Origin: Diploscapter coronatus | Lineage: Eukaryota > Nematoda > Chromadorea > Rhabditida > Rhabditidae | Direction of reading: 5' to 3' | Assembly: GCA_964036155.1 (NCBI GenBank) | Contig: OZ038423.1 | Coordinates: 37,277,249-37,341,248 of the forward strand | Length of the DNA stretch: 64,000 nucleotides | Shown: positions 40,501 through 50,184 of the stretch, in pieces | Numbering within the stretch: the stretch's first letter is position 1 | How the letters are laid out: each line of letters opens with the position of its first letter | Notes under the pieces: generated by a model | The model's database searches: none | What the model was told of the DNA's origin: nothing | What the model saw: the letters and a program-made list of their open reading frames with translations, nothing else | Translations under genes and position numbers: made by a program

Positions 40501-43500
40501 TTTCCCAGAAAAAATACTCATTTCGTGTGGAAGAGAAGAATACTACTTTAAAAGTTATGCATTCTCGTTTTTTCCTATCAAAAGATTGAACTTTTCAAGT
40601 CTACAGCTTTTTATGAAGACGATAAAGTCTAACCAAATCCAACTCGAAGTAGACGATCTCCCCTCCAGTCAGCGCAATCGCGACCTGTCTTCTGTTCATC
40701 GCGCACTTCACGATCTGTCTTCTCGCGGGTGTCTTCCACTCGTTCACACGACGATCCGAGCGAATGTGGCGAATGCCTTCCGGGAAAATCTGCAAACATT
40801 CTCGATTGATAAAATAAAGAAAAAGGAGGAGAAATAGGCACAACAAGTTTTGTCATTGTGAGAATTTGAGATTCCAATTATTCATGAAAGCAGACGTTGT
40901 AAATTTTCAAACCCGCGGATGCTCGCACGAAAGAGAACGCATGCTATTGAGAGAATAAAAAAGCATGTCTTCTTTTTCTGTTTCGTCTCTCGAAAATACA
41001 TATTATATCTCGTTCATATGGATGCAGTGGATTTTAAAATCGACAAGCTCTACATGAAAGACTATTTTCCGACCTGCAAAAGCGCATCGTCTCCAATCAG
41101 TCCGCATCCAAGAGTGGGCGACGTCGCCAAGAATCCCGAATCTGACACTTCTTCCACCGTCTCGCCGATGCTCAGCACTAGAGTCGCGTTCAGGAACGAC
41201 ACCACGATGTACGTGTCGTGCTGGTCTGAAAATTCGATTTTGACTAAACCCGTTTTTTACTTCCTGGGAAATTCATCGACTTTCACACATTTCATGCATA
41301 CAACAATTTTTCTTCCAATTTGGGTGAATTTTCGGAAAGCTTATCGTTTTGGTTGATTTCTTTGGATAATTCACTTATATTTCTTCGTTTCACAGTAATT
41401 CTCTCGCAAAACGGATGAACTTTCCAAAAATTCGTTCATTGTTTACAAGAACCTACCGTCGATATTTCTCTTGACCGTCCAAACCGCATTTGGGTTACCA
41501 GGCAGCTCGGATACGGCCATTTCGGTGATTTCGAGACCGTTGCGCAGAATCTGAGGTTTTCAAAAATAAATCTTTCTTCGAATTTTCTCAAACCTTGAGA
41601 TGCGATCTGGAGTTTCTACCACACAGAGCGTAAATCTGAGGTGCATCCTCGCGAGCGACGTCTCCAATCTGCGGTTTTTTAAACTCAAACCTTTTGGTTG
41701 ATAAAAATGTTTCAAAGTAACCAAAAAAATTGAAGATTTCAAAAATTCTACCTTGAATGATAATGATTTGCAGAAGGTTAGAGAAAATAATAAAAAAAGA
41801 TCAGTGGAAAGGGAAATTTTCGAAAAGTGTTTCTTAGAATGATTTTTTCCTCCCAAAATTCGTCTAAACTCTGACATGAGAACTGATGAGTGGCGACAGC
41901 GACTCGACGTGATCGATCTCGACCAGATTCTTGAGCGGTCTGATCGCGTAGAAGAACGTCTCCTCTCCGTCTCTGCTGCTGAACTCGGGCTCTTCGTCGT
42001 CATCACCCAGGTTCGTGATTTGGTAGAGTTTGCTGGAATTCCAATCATTTTTCCAAGTCATTAATTTTCAATTTTTCGTCACAAGTTTTTTAAACGTTTT
42101 TTAAAGACTGACTGGTCCCCGAATTCGGCGGCGACGAAGAGGAATCCTGTTTTGAGAATGCACATCGAGTTGGCAGGAGGTACGGTGTCGTAGTACTTCA
42201 TCTTCATCTCCACGACGAGATCCTCGTAAGTGTCCAGGGTTACCTGAAAAATCAATCAGTTGTCAAATTTTGATTTTCAACTTCACTCCATTTCACTAAA
42301 TTCGAAAGTTGAAATGGCATTTTAACAATTCTGCAGATTCTTCTTGTCAAACTGCCGTCTTATCTTGAGTTCATTTTTTAAGAAAATTCAAAATAATGGA
42401 ACATTGATTGACCTGCTTTTCACTCAAGTTGACAAAACACACATTCAGTGCCAATTTTGAATTTCTCGAAAAGTAGACTATACTATTACTGCCATTTCAT
42501 TGATTTTACCTTGAAAATATCGCCCTGTTCAGTCTGCAGGAGGAAGAAGAACATCTTCCTGGTCTTGTGCGTGGCCGCGCAAATCATCATCAGCGTTCTG
42601 TCAGGGTCGTCCAAGTCATTCTGCAGTTTATCGATTTTTCCTCAGCGAATTAAAACAAAACCCACTCTTCTCCTAGGGATGGGGCATTTGATGTCGGGCT
42701 GATCGCCGAGATTCTTGTAGATGAGGTAGTTCTCACAGCAGATGATCACGCCGGACGGACCCTCGTTGCCTCCAGGGACTGAAATTTCGAAAATTCATTG
42801 CTTCCCAGTCAACTCATTTGACCAGGTTTGTTCACAAATTAATTCCATCATTTCCAGAAAAATGAAAATTTCTGAGCAGTCATTATTTTTTCCTTCAAAC
42901 GCACCTGAAATAAGCAGATTGCCCGGATCAGCGAGCGGCTCTGCATATTTGCGGACGACATGGTTGAGGCCTAGATCGAGTTCGTAGAAAGTCAACGTCT
43001 GCTGCTGCTTCTTGAGTGCCTCGCCAGTGGGGTCGTTGTCACATTCTGAAAATCATCTCATGTTTTTTTTACAAAACTCTAATAATTGTGAACTATTCCA
43101 TTTTGTTCTTCAAGATGGAACGAACATTGAAGTTTTATGATTTACAGGTTTTTTGTTGCTATTTTTACCTTCATAGTCGAATTCCAGACAGGCGAATGTG
43201 GGGTTCTCGAATCCGACGTCGATGGAGCACATTCCGTAGCAGAGCGTGAACTGCTTGTGTGCCTCGAGGGGGGACGAGATGGTCAGATGCGCCTCTGCGT
43301 CTCTGTTCATGATGTACACCAGTTTCTGTCTTTCAAGGGCTCCTCAAATTCAAATCATCATTTCTTCATTTTATTTTCTAGGTCTTGTGATCTCCACTCA
43401 CAGATACTTGTAATTTTCGCCCAGGCTATGCAAATCAAAGAGCGTCTATGCAGGAATTGGGTGAATAATGAGCGGAGATCGGGAAAAGCCCTCTTTAAAC

Positions 43501-44430
43501 GAACCGATCATGATGGCTCTGCCCTTTGGGTCGCCAGCCAGGTAATGGCCAGGCACAATGCGGCGACAGCCCGTCTTGCCGAAAGTCTCCTAAAATAAGC
43601 AAAGTTTCATTTTGAAGCAAGGTGTTGAAAATGCCAAGACAATGGGAATTCTCTCAAAATTGGGAACTCCATGTTTTTGCTGGAAACGGACCTGATGAAC
43701 GCGCTCGAACTGGTTCTTCTCCTGGATGTACTCGAGAACGACGATTCTGCCCGAGTCCGAGCCGACTGCGATATAATCTGGAAAAATCAATTTTAAAGAA
43801 AGTCTATTGATTTCTGCGAAATAGGAGCTCCTCAACTCCACTCCACACTCGATAATTTCAAGTTGGAGTGGAGTCGAAGTTGAACATTTTTGATTCCTTT
43901 ATGAAGCAGTAATTCCTAATCATTCGGCAGATTCTTGCTGCTAACCTTTATTTCCCCCAGTAAGTCTGAAAGCAAGCAGCGACCGAATGATGCCGAACAC
44001 ATCGTGCGTGCAGAGGATCTTGATTTTCCGAGTGGACGGGTCGCAGTACAACAGCTGAAGAGTAGAGCCACGGCCCACACAGATTTCCTGAAATCAGAAG
44101 AAAACCTAGATTAGTGAAGAGGAGCGAGCAGAATTCTAAAAACTCTTGACGCTGACAGTGAAATTTCGAAAATGTCAATGTCAATGTCGCCAGGATCAGT
44201 ACTCGGATTCACCGAACATGAGGCTTTTTCTGAAATTCCTTTCCTCCAAAATGGCGTTCTGAGAAGAGGGTTTTAGTGTTTTGAGAATCCAGAAGCAGGA
44301 AATTCAAGTTTCCTGATCGGTATTTTCCCCGCGAGAAACAGACCTGCGATTTGGGAGTGCCCGAGAAATTGCCGTGAATGGCCTGGTTGATGACGGTCTG
44401 ACCCTGCAGTGAGAGGTGGTACAGATACAT
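13503..44430 (-). CDS. SF3B3: Splicing factor 3B subunit 3 (SAP130), complete, 29 coding exons
   Basis: Core subunit of SF3b in the U2 snRNP, a triple beta-propeller scaffold (CPSF-A/DDB1 family) acting in the nucleus in branch-site recognition. The model gives 1209 aa, close to the roughly 1217 of the human protein, from MYLYHLSLQ to the conserved end [11 protein letters not shown]. Landmarks: [69 protein letters not shown]. Exons: 44344-44430, 43946-44087, 43692-43777, 43505-43589, 43169-43339, 42905-43045, 42666-42778, 42510-42620, 42113-42243, 41870-42032, 41594-41668, 41457-41550, 41074-41225, 40634-40789, 40189-40364, 39822-39924, 39651-39773, 39272-39426, 38901-39075, 38544-38661, 38356-38446, 38023-38194, 37540-37650, 29590-29688, 27967-28080, 14693-14788, 14343-14486, 13873-13977, 13503-13643. 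All phases agree. Introns 23 (7.9 kb) and 25 (13.2 kb) are very large; intron 23 carries a GPCR gene on the other strand. Confidence 0.97.
14789..27966 (-). other. 13.2-kb SF3B3 intron 25, no gene recognised
   Basis: This intron separates the exon ending GSVAIV from the exon starting VRLPEK. The plus strand is strikingly pyrimidine-rich over long stretches (the pre-mRNA is purine-rich), which lowers stop-codon frequency and yields many short spurious plus-strand frames (for example 16022-16405, 16975-17361). I found no exon chain, tRNA or transposase. It holds CG/CA dinucleotide runs near 16137-16153 and 22439-22457 and a perfect hairpin at 22325-22393. Confidence 0.7.
22325..22393. repeat. 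Perfect 20-bp inverted repeat (hairpin) in SF3B3 intron 25
   Basis: Arms 22325-22344 (ATCAGAGCTGAGACGAAGTT) and 22374-22393 are exact reverse complements around a 29-base loop. The hairpin is bracketed by a direct ATCCCCATC (22319-22327 and 22391-22399). That could be a target-site-like duplication of a small foldback insertion, or simply part of it. Confidence 0.85.
32915..35772 (+). CDS. Aminergic-type rhodopsin-family GPCR, nested in an SF3B3 intron
   Basis: Cell-surface G-protein-coupled receptor, 559 aa if the first ATG is used (a second is at 32939). Exons: 32915-33196, 33286-33573, 33673-33983, 34091-34330, 34871-35109, 35246-35317, 35365-35465, 35626-35772; phases agree. Seen: an extracellular NNCT glycosylation site, TM1 with GN, conserved Cys120, the amine-binding TM3 Asp (D127 in [11 protein letters not shown]), DRY at 144-146, a very long third intracellular loop rich in Ser/Pro, TM6 [12 protein letters not shown]7 NSALNPVIY, and a Ser/Asn-rich tail. 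The TM3 Asp with DRY and NPxxY is typical of biogenic-amine receptors. An alpha1-adrenergic-like octopamine or tyramine receptor is my best guess, but dopamine or serotonin receptors are not excluded. Upstream noncoding exons are possible. AATAAA at 36068 or 36217 may end the transcript. It is transcribed against its host gene. Confidence 0.92.
36331..36353. repeat. (AAT)n microsatellite
   Basis: About seven AAT units in a row in SF3B3 intron 23, about 560 bases past the nested receptor's stop codon. Confidence 0.9.
43835..43874. repeat. 11-bp inverted repeat in SF3B3 intron 2
   Basis: Arms ACTCCACTCCA (43835-43845) and TGGAGTGGAGT (43864-43874), with an 18-base loop. It lies in the intron between the exons ending at 43946 and starting at 43777. 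Confidence 0.8.
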
Positions 44431-45163
44431 CGCGAGCTGCAAAATACACGACAATTAGCTGATTGGCAACCGAAAATTGGCGAAATTAGGCAAAACGACG
44501 ATTCAAAAACTGCGCGAGCACGAAAGCACAACAGATAATTGGCACAGCGCTCAAACGCTAAATGTCTGACCCAATAACGAAAGAGTGAAACTGTTACTTC
44601 TTCTTCTTCGAGTAAAAATAATAAAACACAGACAAAACTACTAAATCTCTTCCATTTAGCAGAAAAAAGAAAATATTTAATTTTTGTCAATTCAACTGCC
44701 TGCTATCAATGAATTTAGCAGGTGATGGAATTTATAAAAATCCAAATTTGTTCCTGTTCAAATTAGAATAATTGAATAATTCTCTAGAAATCGTTTTCCA
44801 ACACAACTTGAATGAATTAGAGCTTTGAGGCAGAAAATGAGAATAGCTCATCAAGGACAACAGGGAAAATTGAGATATGATAAGGTTTTCGATTAGCTCA
44901 CTAGATCCGAGAATTCGTAGATATCAACACAGCAAAAGTTTGGATAAGGCCTAGAATAGATGAATTAGAATCACTTGGAATGACAATCGACGAAAATAAA
45001 GATGAGAGGTTGCATGTACAGAAAAAACTAGCATAAAAATAAGAAGGCAGAAAAAGGAATTACTGTAAAAGTAGCTCTCCTAATCCTGACTTGCAAAAAC
45101 TTTCATAGGAAGAGCTTTTATGAGTCAGATTTAGAAGGAACCACATTTTCAAGTAAAAAATAG
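44431..45163 (-). other. Spacer between ceramide kinase and SF3B3; probable SF3B3 promoter and 5' UTR
   Basis: About 730 bases lie between the ceramide kinase stop and the SF3B3 start codon, both on the minus strand. This is longer than a typical nematode operon gap (about 100 bases), so independent promoters are likelier. I see no recognisable trans-splice or promoter motif. Confidence 0.4.
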
Positions 45164-48100
45164 CTACTGATAAATAATCGACGATTTGCGTTTCTTGATG
45201 AAACTGCTCTTGGTGGGTTTGATCTGAGCCGCGTCTCTGCCGAAGAAGCTGATCAATTGCGGGTGCAGGGCGAATTGGAGAGGCTCTTCGAAGGTCTGCT
45301 CGAGGATTTCGCCGTCCAGATTCCAAGTACCCGGATCGGGCTGCCCCTCGTCTGGCTGATAACTCCACTTGATCACCCGGTAGACGTTCAGAGTCCGGTC
45401 CAGTTTGTAGAGCTGAAAACAAACTATTCATTACCTAAACTTGGTTAATTTAGATCAGAAGCGAGAAAGAGACTTTGAAAACTACCAAATAGAACGACTT
45501 GGAAGAAGAAGAAGAATAGGAATCGGAAACGATTTGCTCAGATTTATTGATGGAAACTCTATCGTTTGTCTGACGTAAAGTGTCGTACCTCTCTTCCTCC
45601 GTACATCGCAGCCCGTCTCATGAATTGAATGTTCTGGCATCTAGAAACTCTGCTGACCATAGCCAAATCGAGTGTCCCATCGCCGATGCCTGTGAATGGG
45701 GCCAGGCCGTGTGGAGTGAAGGGAGTCACTGAAAATTAGTGAATTTTAGAATTGATTTTCAAAATTATTCAAATAAATTATTACTATTTCTGAATACTAA
45801 CCAGTCGGGATGACACAGCAGATGACGTGAGTGAACTCGGCATGCCAATGATAATCGTACTGGTGAGGGGAGTCTCTGAAAAAACCGCATAGTTTTGAAA
45901 ATCACGACAAAAATCTTACGATGACTGTGTCCTTTTGGACTCGCACTCCTTGCAGGGCTCGATGCATTTCGGCAGCTTTGTTTGTGGATCGCTGGTGTCT
46001 TTATGAGACAGGGTGAATTTGACTGTGCCACGGTAAATTGGATGACGGATTGTGGTTCGGAGGGCTGAAATATAAAACATTTTCATTTTTAAAATTCATT
46101 GAAAGAAAAACGTGAAATAAAGGAGGTGAAATTTTTAAAATAGTGAAAAATTCACTGACCACTCCACTGATATCTGACCGGGCCAAGGCATCGATAGGTT
46201 TCCGAATCTCTGAGAACATCTCCCAGCCAGCCGTAGGAAATTGCGTTGGCAGAAATGCGGATGAGTTTGTTGGCCTGGTGCACGGTACACACGTCTACGT
46301 TGCATTCAGAGCCTGCAAAATTGACATGTTCCTTTTAGAAATGAAAGAAAATACGTGTTCTTATTCTTACTGAACAATTGCAAGAGCCAGATATGAATCA
46401 TTCTATTCTTGCCTGGATCCACAAAACTCTCGAAACCCCTCCTATAAAAACCTCCAAGCGGGAAGAAGGTTCCTATAGGAAGCCCTTGGAGGTTTCTCGA
46501 GATTCGGGAATTCGGACACTGATTTTATCCATTATCATTCATTCAAAAATTAATGAATAACTGTAATTTTTTAAATGTTTGACGATAAACGTTTCCTTAC
46601 CAATTGCGATATGAACGGCAGCAGTCGGATAGTCAGAAGTCTCGTGTACAGTGGACACGATTGAATTCGCCGATCCCGCGCCGATGATTCCGAACCGAAT
46701 GTGGGGGGTGACGAGGCCATCGCTGTTCGGATCATCCACATCTCTGCCTGCATCCCGCTGAGTTCTCAGTAAGGCTCCTCAAATCATATCCAGTTGCTTC
46801 GTGCAAGATTAGTTAGGCCTTATGTGTAAAACATGACAACAAGACAAATAAAATGATACTCGAAAGAAAATCTTCTGAATATTCTAACGTCTTTCACAAT
46901 CCATTATTCCGCTTCGTATCGCACTGATTTGAGAAACTCTCAAGTGCTCCTCTAGAGTTGGCTATTTTATAAACTCCCAACCTGACAGCAATTCGTTGAA
47001 CAACCCATCCCCACCCACAGACACGAGTCCATCCAATTGGTACCATTTTTCTGCCTCCATCTCCAAAATGTGATCCCGAGCATGGTTAGCACGTTCGGTC
47101 ATCAGCACAGAGTATTTCAGACCGGGAGTCAGGCGGAAAAATGGTTCGACCTGAAATTGAGAAAATAATTTTGAGTTCAGATTGAATTAGGGTTTTCTAG
47201 AAAATTTATCTAGTTATTTTCTCACTATTCAAATTTTAAAAAATATTCCTACATTATCCTGGAAAATCTTCTTCGCCTTTCCCTTTCCACCGAACGGATT
47301 AATATAAACGATGATGTTCTTCGGACGACTTCGGATTTCTGAAAGTCCATAGTTTTTTTTTTCTAAAATTAATAAAAATCAAACTTGTCAATGTCGCAGT
47401 GAGAATGTTGAGCCAGTAGTCTCTCTCCGAATTGGTGTCGAAAATGGCGGCGATTTCTCGGACTCGCCACAAATGCTTGTTCTTTCGGTAGACGAAGTAG
47501 AAGTACAGGGTCTTGATGGTCGTATTTATCTGAAACGAAAAGGAATGAAAATTAATTTGAAGAGTTTAGAACGTAAATTTAACTTGTTGCTTTTGATTTT
47601 TTTAATTGCATGTTTTCATACATTTAAAATTTCATTTCATAACGGATCTGACTATAAAAATGAAAATATCCTACCTTGTTATTCTGTGGAACGCCGCCCT
47701 TCAACTTGACGAATCCATTCTGCACGCAAAGCAGCTCGTCTAAGCGATAGACAACAGAGTGGTGATTTTCCTGACCTCTGAAAATCAGAATTGACTTTTT
47801 TCTTAAACTTGTATGGTTTGGAGATTAAATAGTTTTGAAAAAGAGGAGTCTAATGAAATGTTCAAAATGGGAAAAAAGCGGACTTACATGAGCTGAAACT
47901 CGAACAGATTGGTGTTTCTGTCGAACAAAATCCGATGTCTTTTGTGGGAGAGGGAGTCGACTTCGGCGACGAGCACGCCCCCTTCCGTGTCCAGACGCGT
48001 CCTTTCGATACTCTGGGTCAGGTGGGAAATTCCTGAAAACTCCCTTTATTCTATTATGAACATTCAGAGTCACTGAAAAAAACGGAATTTTATTCTTACT

Positions 48101-48250
48101 CCTATTTTTTAAAATAGAAAAGCTCATACCTCTAACAGCTTCTCCATCTCGAATGAGCACCTCGACTTCAGAAGGCTGGCTGGATTCCCTCGCGCTCGTC
48201 AATTTTCCCGATTTTTCAGAAGTCGACTCTTCCGAGGGTCGGCCCTTCAT
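45164..48250 (-). CDS. CERK: Ceramide kinase (DAGK_cat lipid kinase), complete
   Basis: Lipid kinase expected to phosphorylate ceramide to ceramide-1-phosphate at membranes. The model gives 567 aa (human about 537) in twelve exons: 48130-48250, 47888-48032, 47675-47777, 47385-47529, 47253-47338, 46982-47150, 46601-46774, 46160-46312, 45920-46064, 45802-45875, 45589-45728, 45164-45412, all in phase. Residues about 40-170 form the PH-like N-terminal region (FYFVYRKNKHLWRVREI, DYWLNIL). The kinase core has INPFGGKGKA (184-193) and the nucleotide-loop GGDG (246-249), then FGIIGAGSAN, GDGTLDLA and the C-terminal WNLDGE typical of ceramide rather than sphingosine kinases. A Cys cluster CIEPCKEC corresponds to the CxxxCxxC region needed for activity in the human enzyme. 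The start ATG at 48250 is the first in frame after a likely 5' UTR; an upstream in-frame start at 48304 is possible. Confidence 0.93.
46448..46495. repeat. 11-bp inverted repeat with inner palindrome, ceramide kinase intron 7
   Basis: Arms AAACCTCCAAG (46448-46458) and CTTGGAGGTTT (46485-46495) are exact complements, and the loop contains the palindrome TTCCTATAGGAA. This could be a structured intron element or a tiny foldback insertion. Confidence 0.8.
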
Positions 48251-50184
48251 CTCGCTTCTCCTGGAATTTCGCAGAATTAATTGACAAGTGAAAAAACAAA
48301 GCAAAATGAAAACGAATCAATTATGTGTGCATTCGGACAACGAAACGAACTTGGAAATTTCAAAGTTGCTAATGAAAAATAGAGACAAGGGCAAAATTGA
48401 TTAATTTTTATGATGAATGGATGAGTAAGAGAAGGTTAAAGATAAAAAAGAAGGCTGTTTTCAAGTCACTGATATTTTTGCAAATGTCACCGACTTTAGA
48501 TAAAGAAAGGGCGGCATTTACAAATTTCAGCTAATGCGGCTAATGGTATCATCAAACTGCATGTCATTTCTAGAAATCAGAAAGAAGAGAGAAATAGCGT
48601 GGAAAGTCGAGAAACAGACAAATTCAAATGAATCTTCTCTGCACGATGATTCATAAATGCAGGACGACTTTAAAGAAAAAATAGCTGATTTCGCAGTGAT
48701 TAGAAAAATTTTCACTGTTAACTGAAAAATGGAAGATTCGCCTTTTTCTATTAATTTCATTCCCAACAGGTCAGTCACTTCTGTCTGCTTCTTTTCCTCT
48801 CTCAAATTCCTTTGTTATTTCTCAACCTATCACCTAACCAGCGCCACACAATTCAAGGTGATGTATGAAAAGGAGAGATCGGGTTTGCGGTAAACGAGAA
48901 AAACGAAACGAGCCGGTTTACAGGGCAGCAGAGGGAATTTGTGCCAGGCAGGTGCGCCTACACGCATAAACAGTATAACATATAGAACATGCAGACACAT
49001 GCACAAGAATGCAGAGGTCTGTACGCTGGTGTTGACTGCTTGCTAATGAGTTACTAGTATCGATTTTGTAACATGACATGGAATATGAGAGATAAAGCCG
49101 ACCAGGAAAAGTAGAAAACACATGAAGAAGAAGATTTTGAAAATCGGAAAAGAAAGATATGTTTGTGAACAGAAGAAAAGCATGTAAGATCATCATTCGT
49201 TCATTGTCGTTGACAGGAAATTGTATGTAATCAGAGGGTGAGCTGAGATTTTGCATATATTTATACAAAATATTTGTTAACTTAGATATCAAGAATTTTT
49301 ACATGAAAATGTTTGAAATTCAATCGAGGAATACGATCCACAAACGAATGAATGGCGTGAAGTCGGAAAAATAGCATAAAATAAGCTTGATTATAATAAT
49401 CTCAGATTTCATATAGAAAGTTTATTCAATAAAGTGTCAAATAATAATCTAACTTCAATGCACATGATACAGACAACTCTCGAAGACATCCAAGAGTGAT
49501 GAGGGATAATTATAATTGAAATAAATATTCTTTGAAATATTTCATTTCAAAAAGTCTGTAACCAATCCAATATTTACTTTATAGTAATTTAAATTCATCA
49601 ATGAATTTCAAAGTACATTTTTCAGAATATATAATAGAAATAGTCGATCTTGTGAACAGTTATTGAACGCATTCAAAACATAATATTGTTCGTCGGCAGC
49701 ATCAATGTTAGCATATTTTTCTTATTTTCTCTTTTTCATTACTTGATTGATTATCCCTTTTCTCCATCATTTTCATAGCATCAATCTATTTAATTTCAGT
49801 TTAGCACAATCCTAGGGAGGACGATCGTCAGAAACCCCTTGCGACCTACCTCCCATAGATTTTTTCGTCTGACAAGTGTGCCCTAGGTCTGTGCTCAGAT
49901 AAAATTACTGAAGAGCCAATGAGAGTAATTATCTCTTTTATTATTTGATGCAATAAAGTTGAAATTGAAAAGCGGGTTTTAAACCATTATATAAAAACTG
50001 ATTATGAAATCATATGCAGCAATTTGGTATATTGACTAGAAAGAAGGCTGGCATTTTTATTGTTTTGTGCTTAGGTTTACAGATAAATTTTTTATTTATG
50101 AACTAGACTTATTGCAAGAATATTTCATGAAATAATATTTTATTTTTTAAAGATCATTTATTGACGTTAGAAACTTGACATTTA
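48251..50184. other. Gene-free region between ceramide kinase and the 7TM receptor gene
   Basis: About 1.9 kb with no supportable coding exon. The left part (to about 49300) must hold the ceramide kinase promoter. The minus-strand frame 48918-49292 has no motif. A small foldback element occurs at 49803-49895, and the rest is very AT-rich. Confidence 0.5.
49803..49895. mobile_element. 93-bp foldback element with imperfect terminal inverted repeats
   Basis: The left end AGCACAATCCTAGGG and the reverse complement of the right end (AGCACAGACCTAGGG) differ at two positions. A further partly matching stretch (CGTCAG against TTGTCAG) extends the arms to nearly 30 bases. The core is too short to code. 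It looks like a minute non-autonomous foldback element or a stable hairpin; a clear target-site duplication was not seen. Confidence 0.6.

Noticed and set aside
41560..42048. 162-residue minus-strand frame
   Set aside because: Wrong-frame shadow of two SF3B3 exons (41594-41668, 41870-42032) plus the intron between them.
44431..45163. Ceramide kinase and SF3B3 as one nematode operon
   Set aside because: Same strand and order, but a 730-base gap is much longer than usual for operons, and no trans-splice evidence can be seen from DNA alone.
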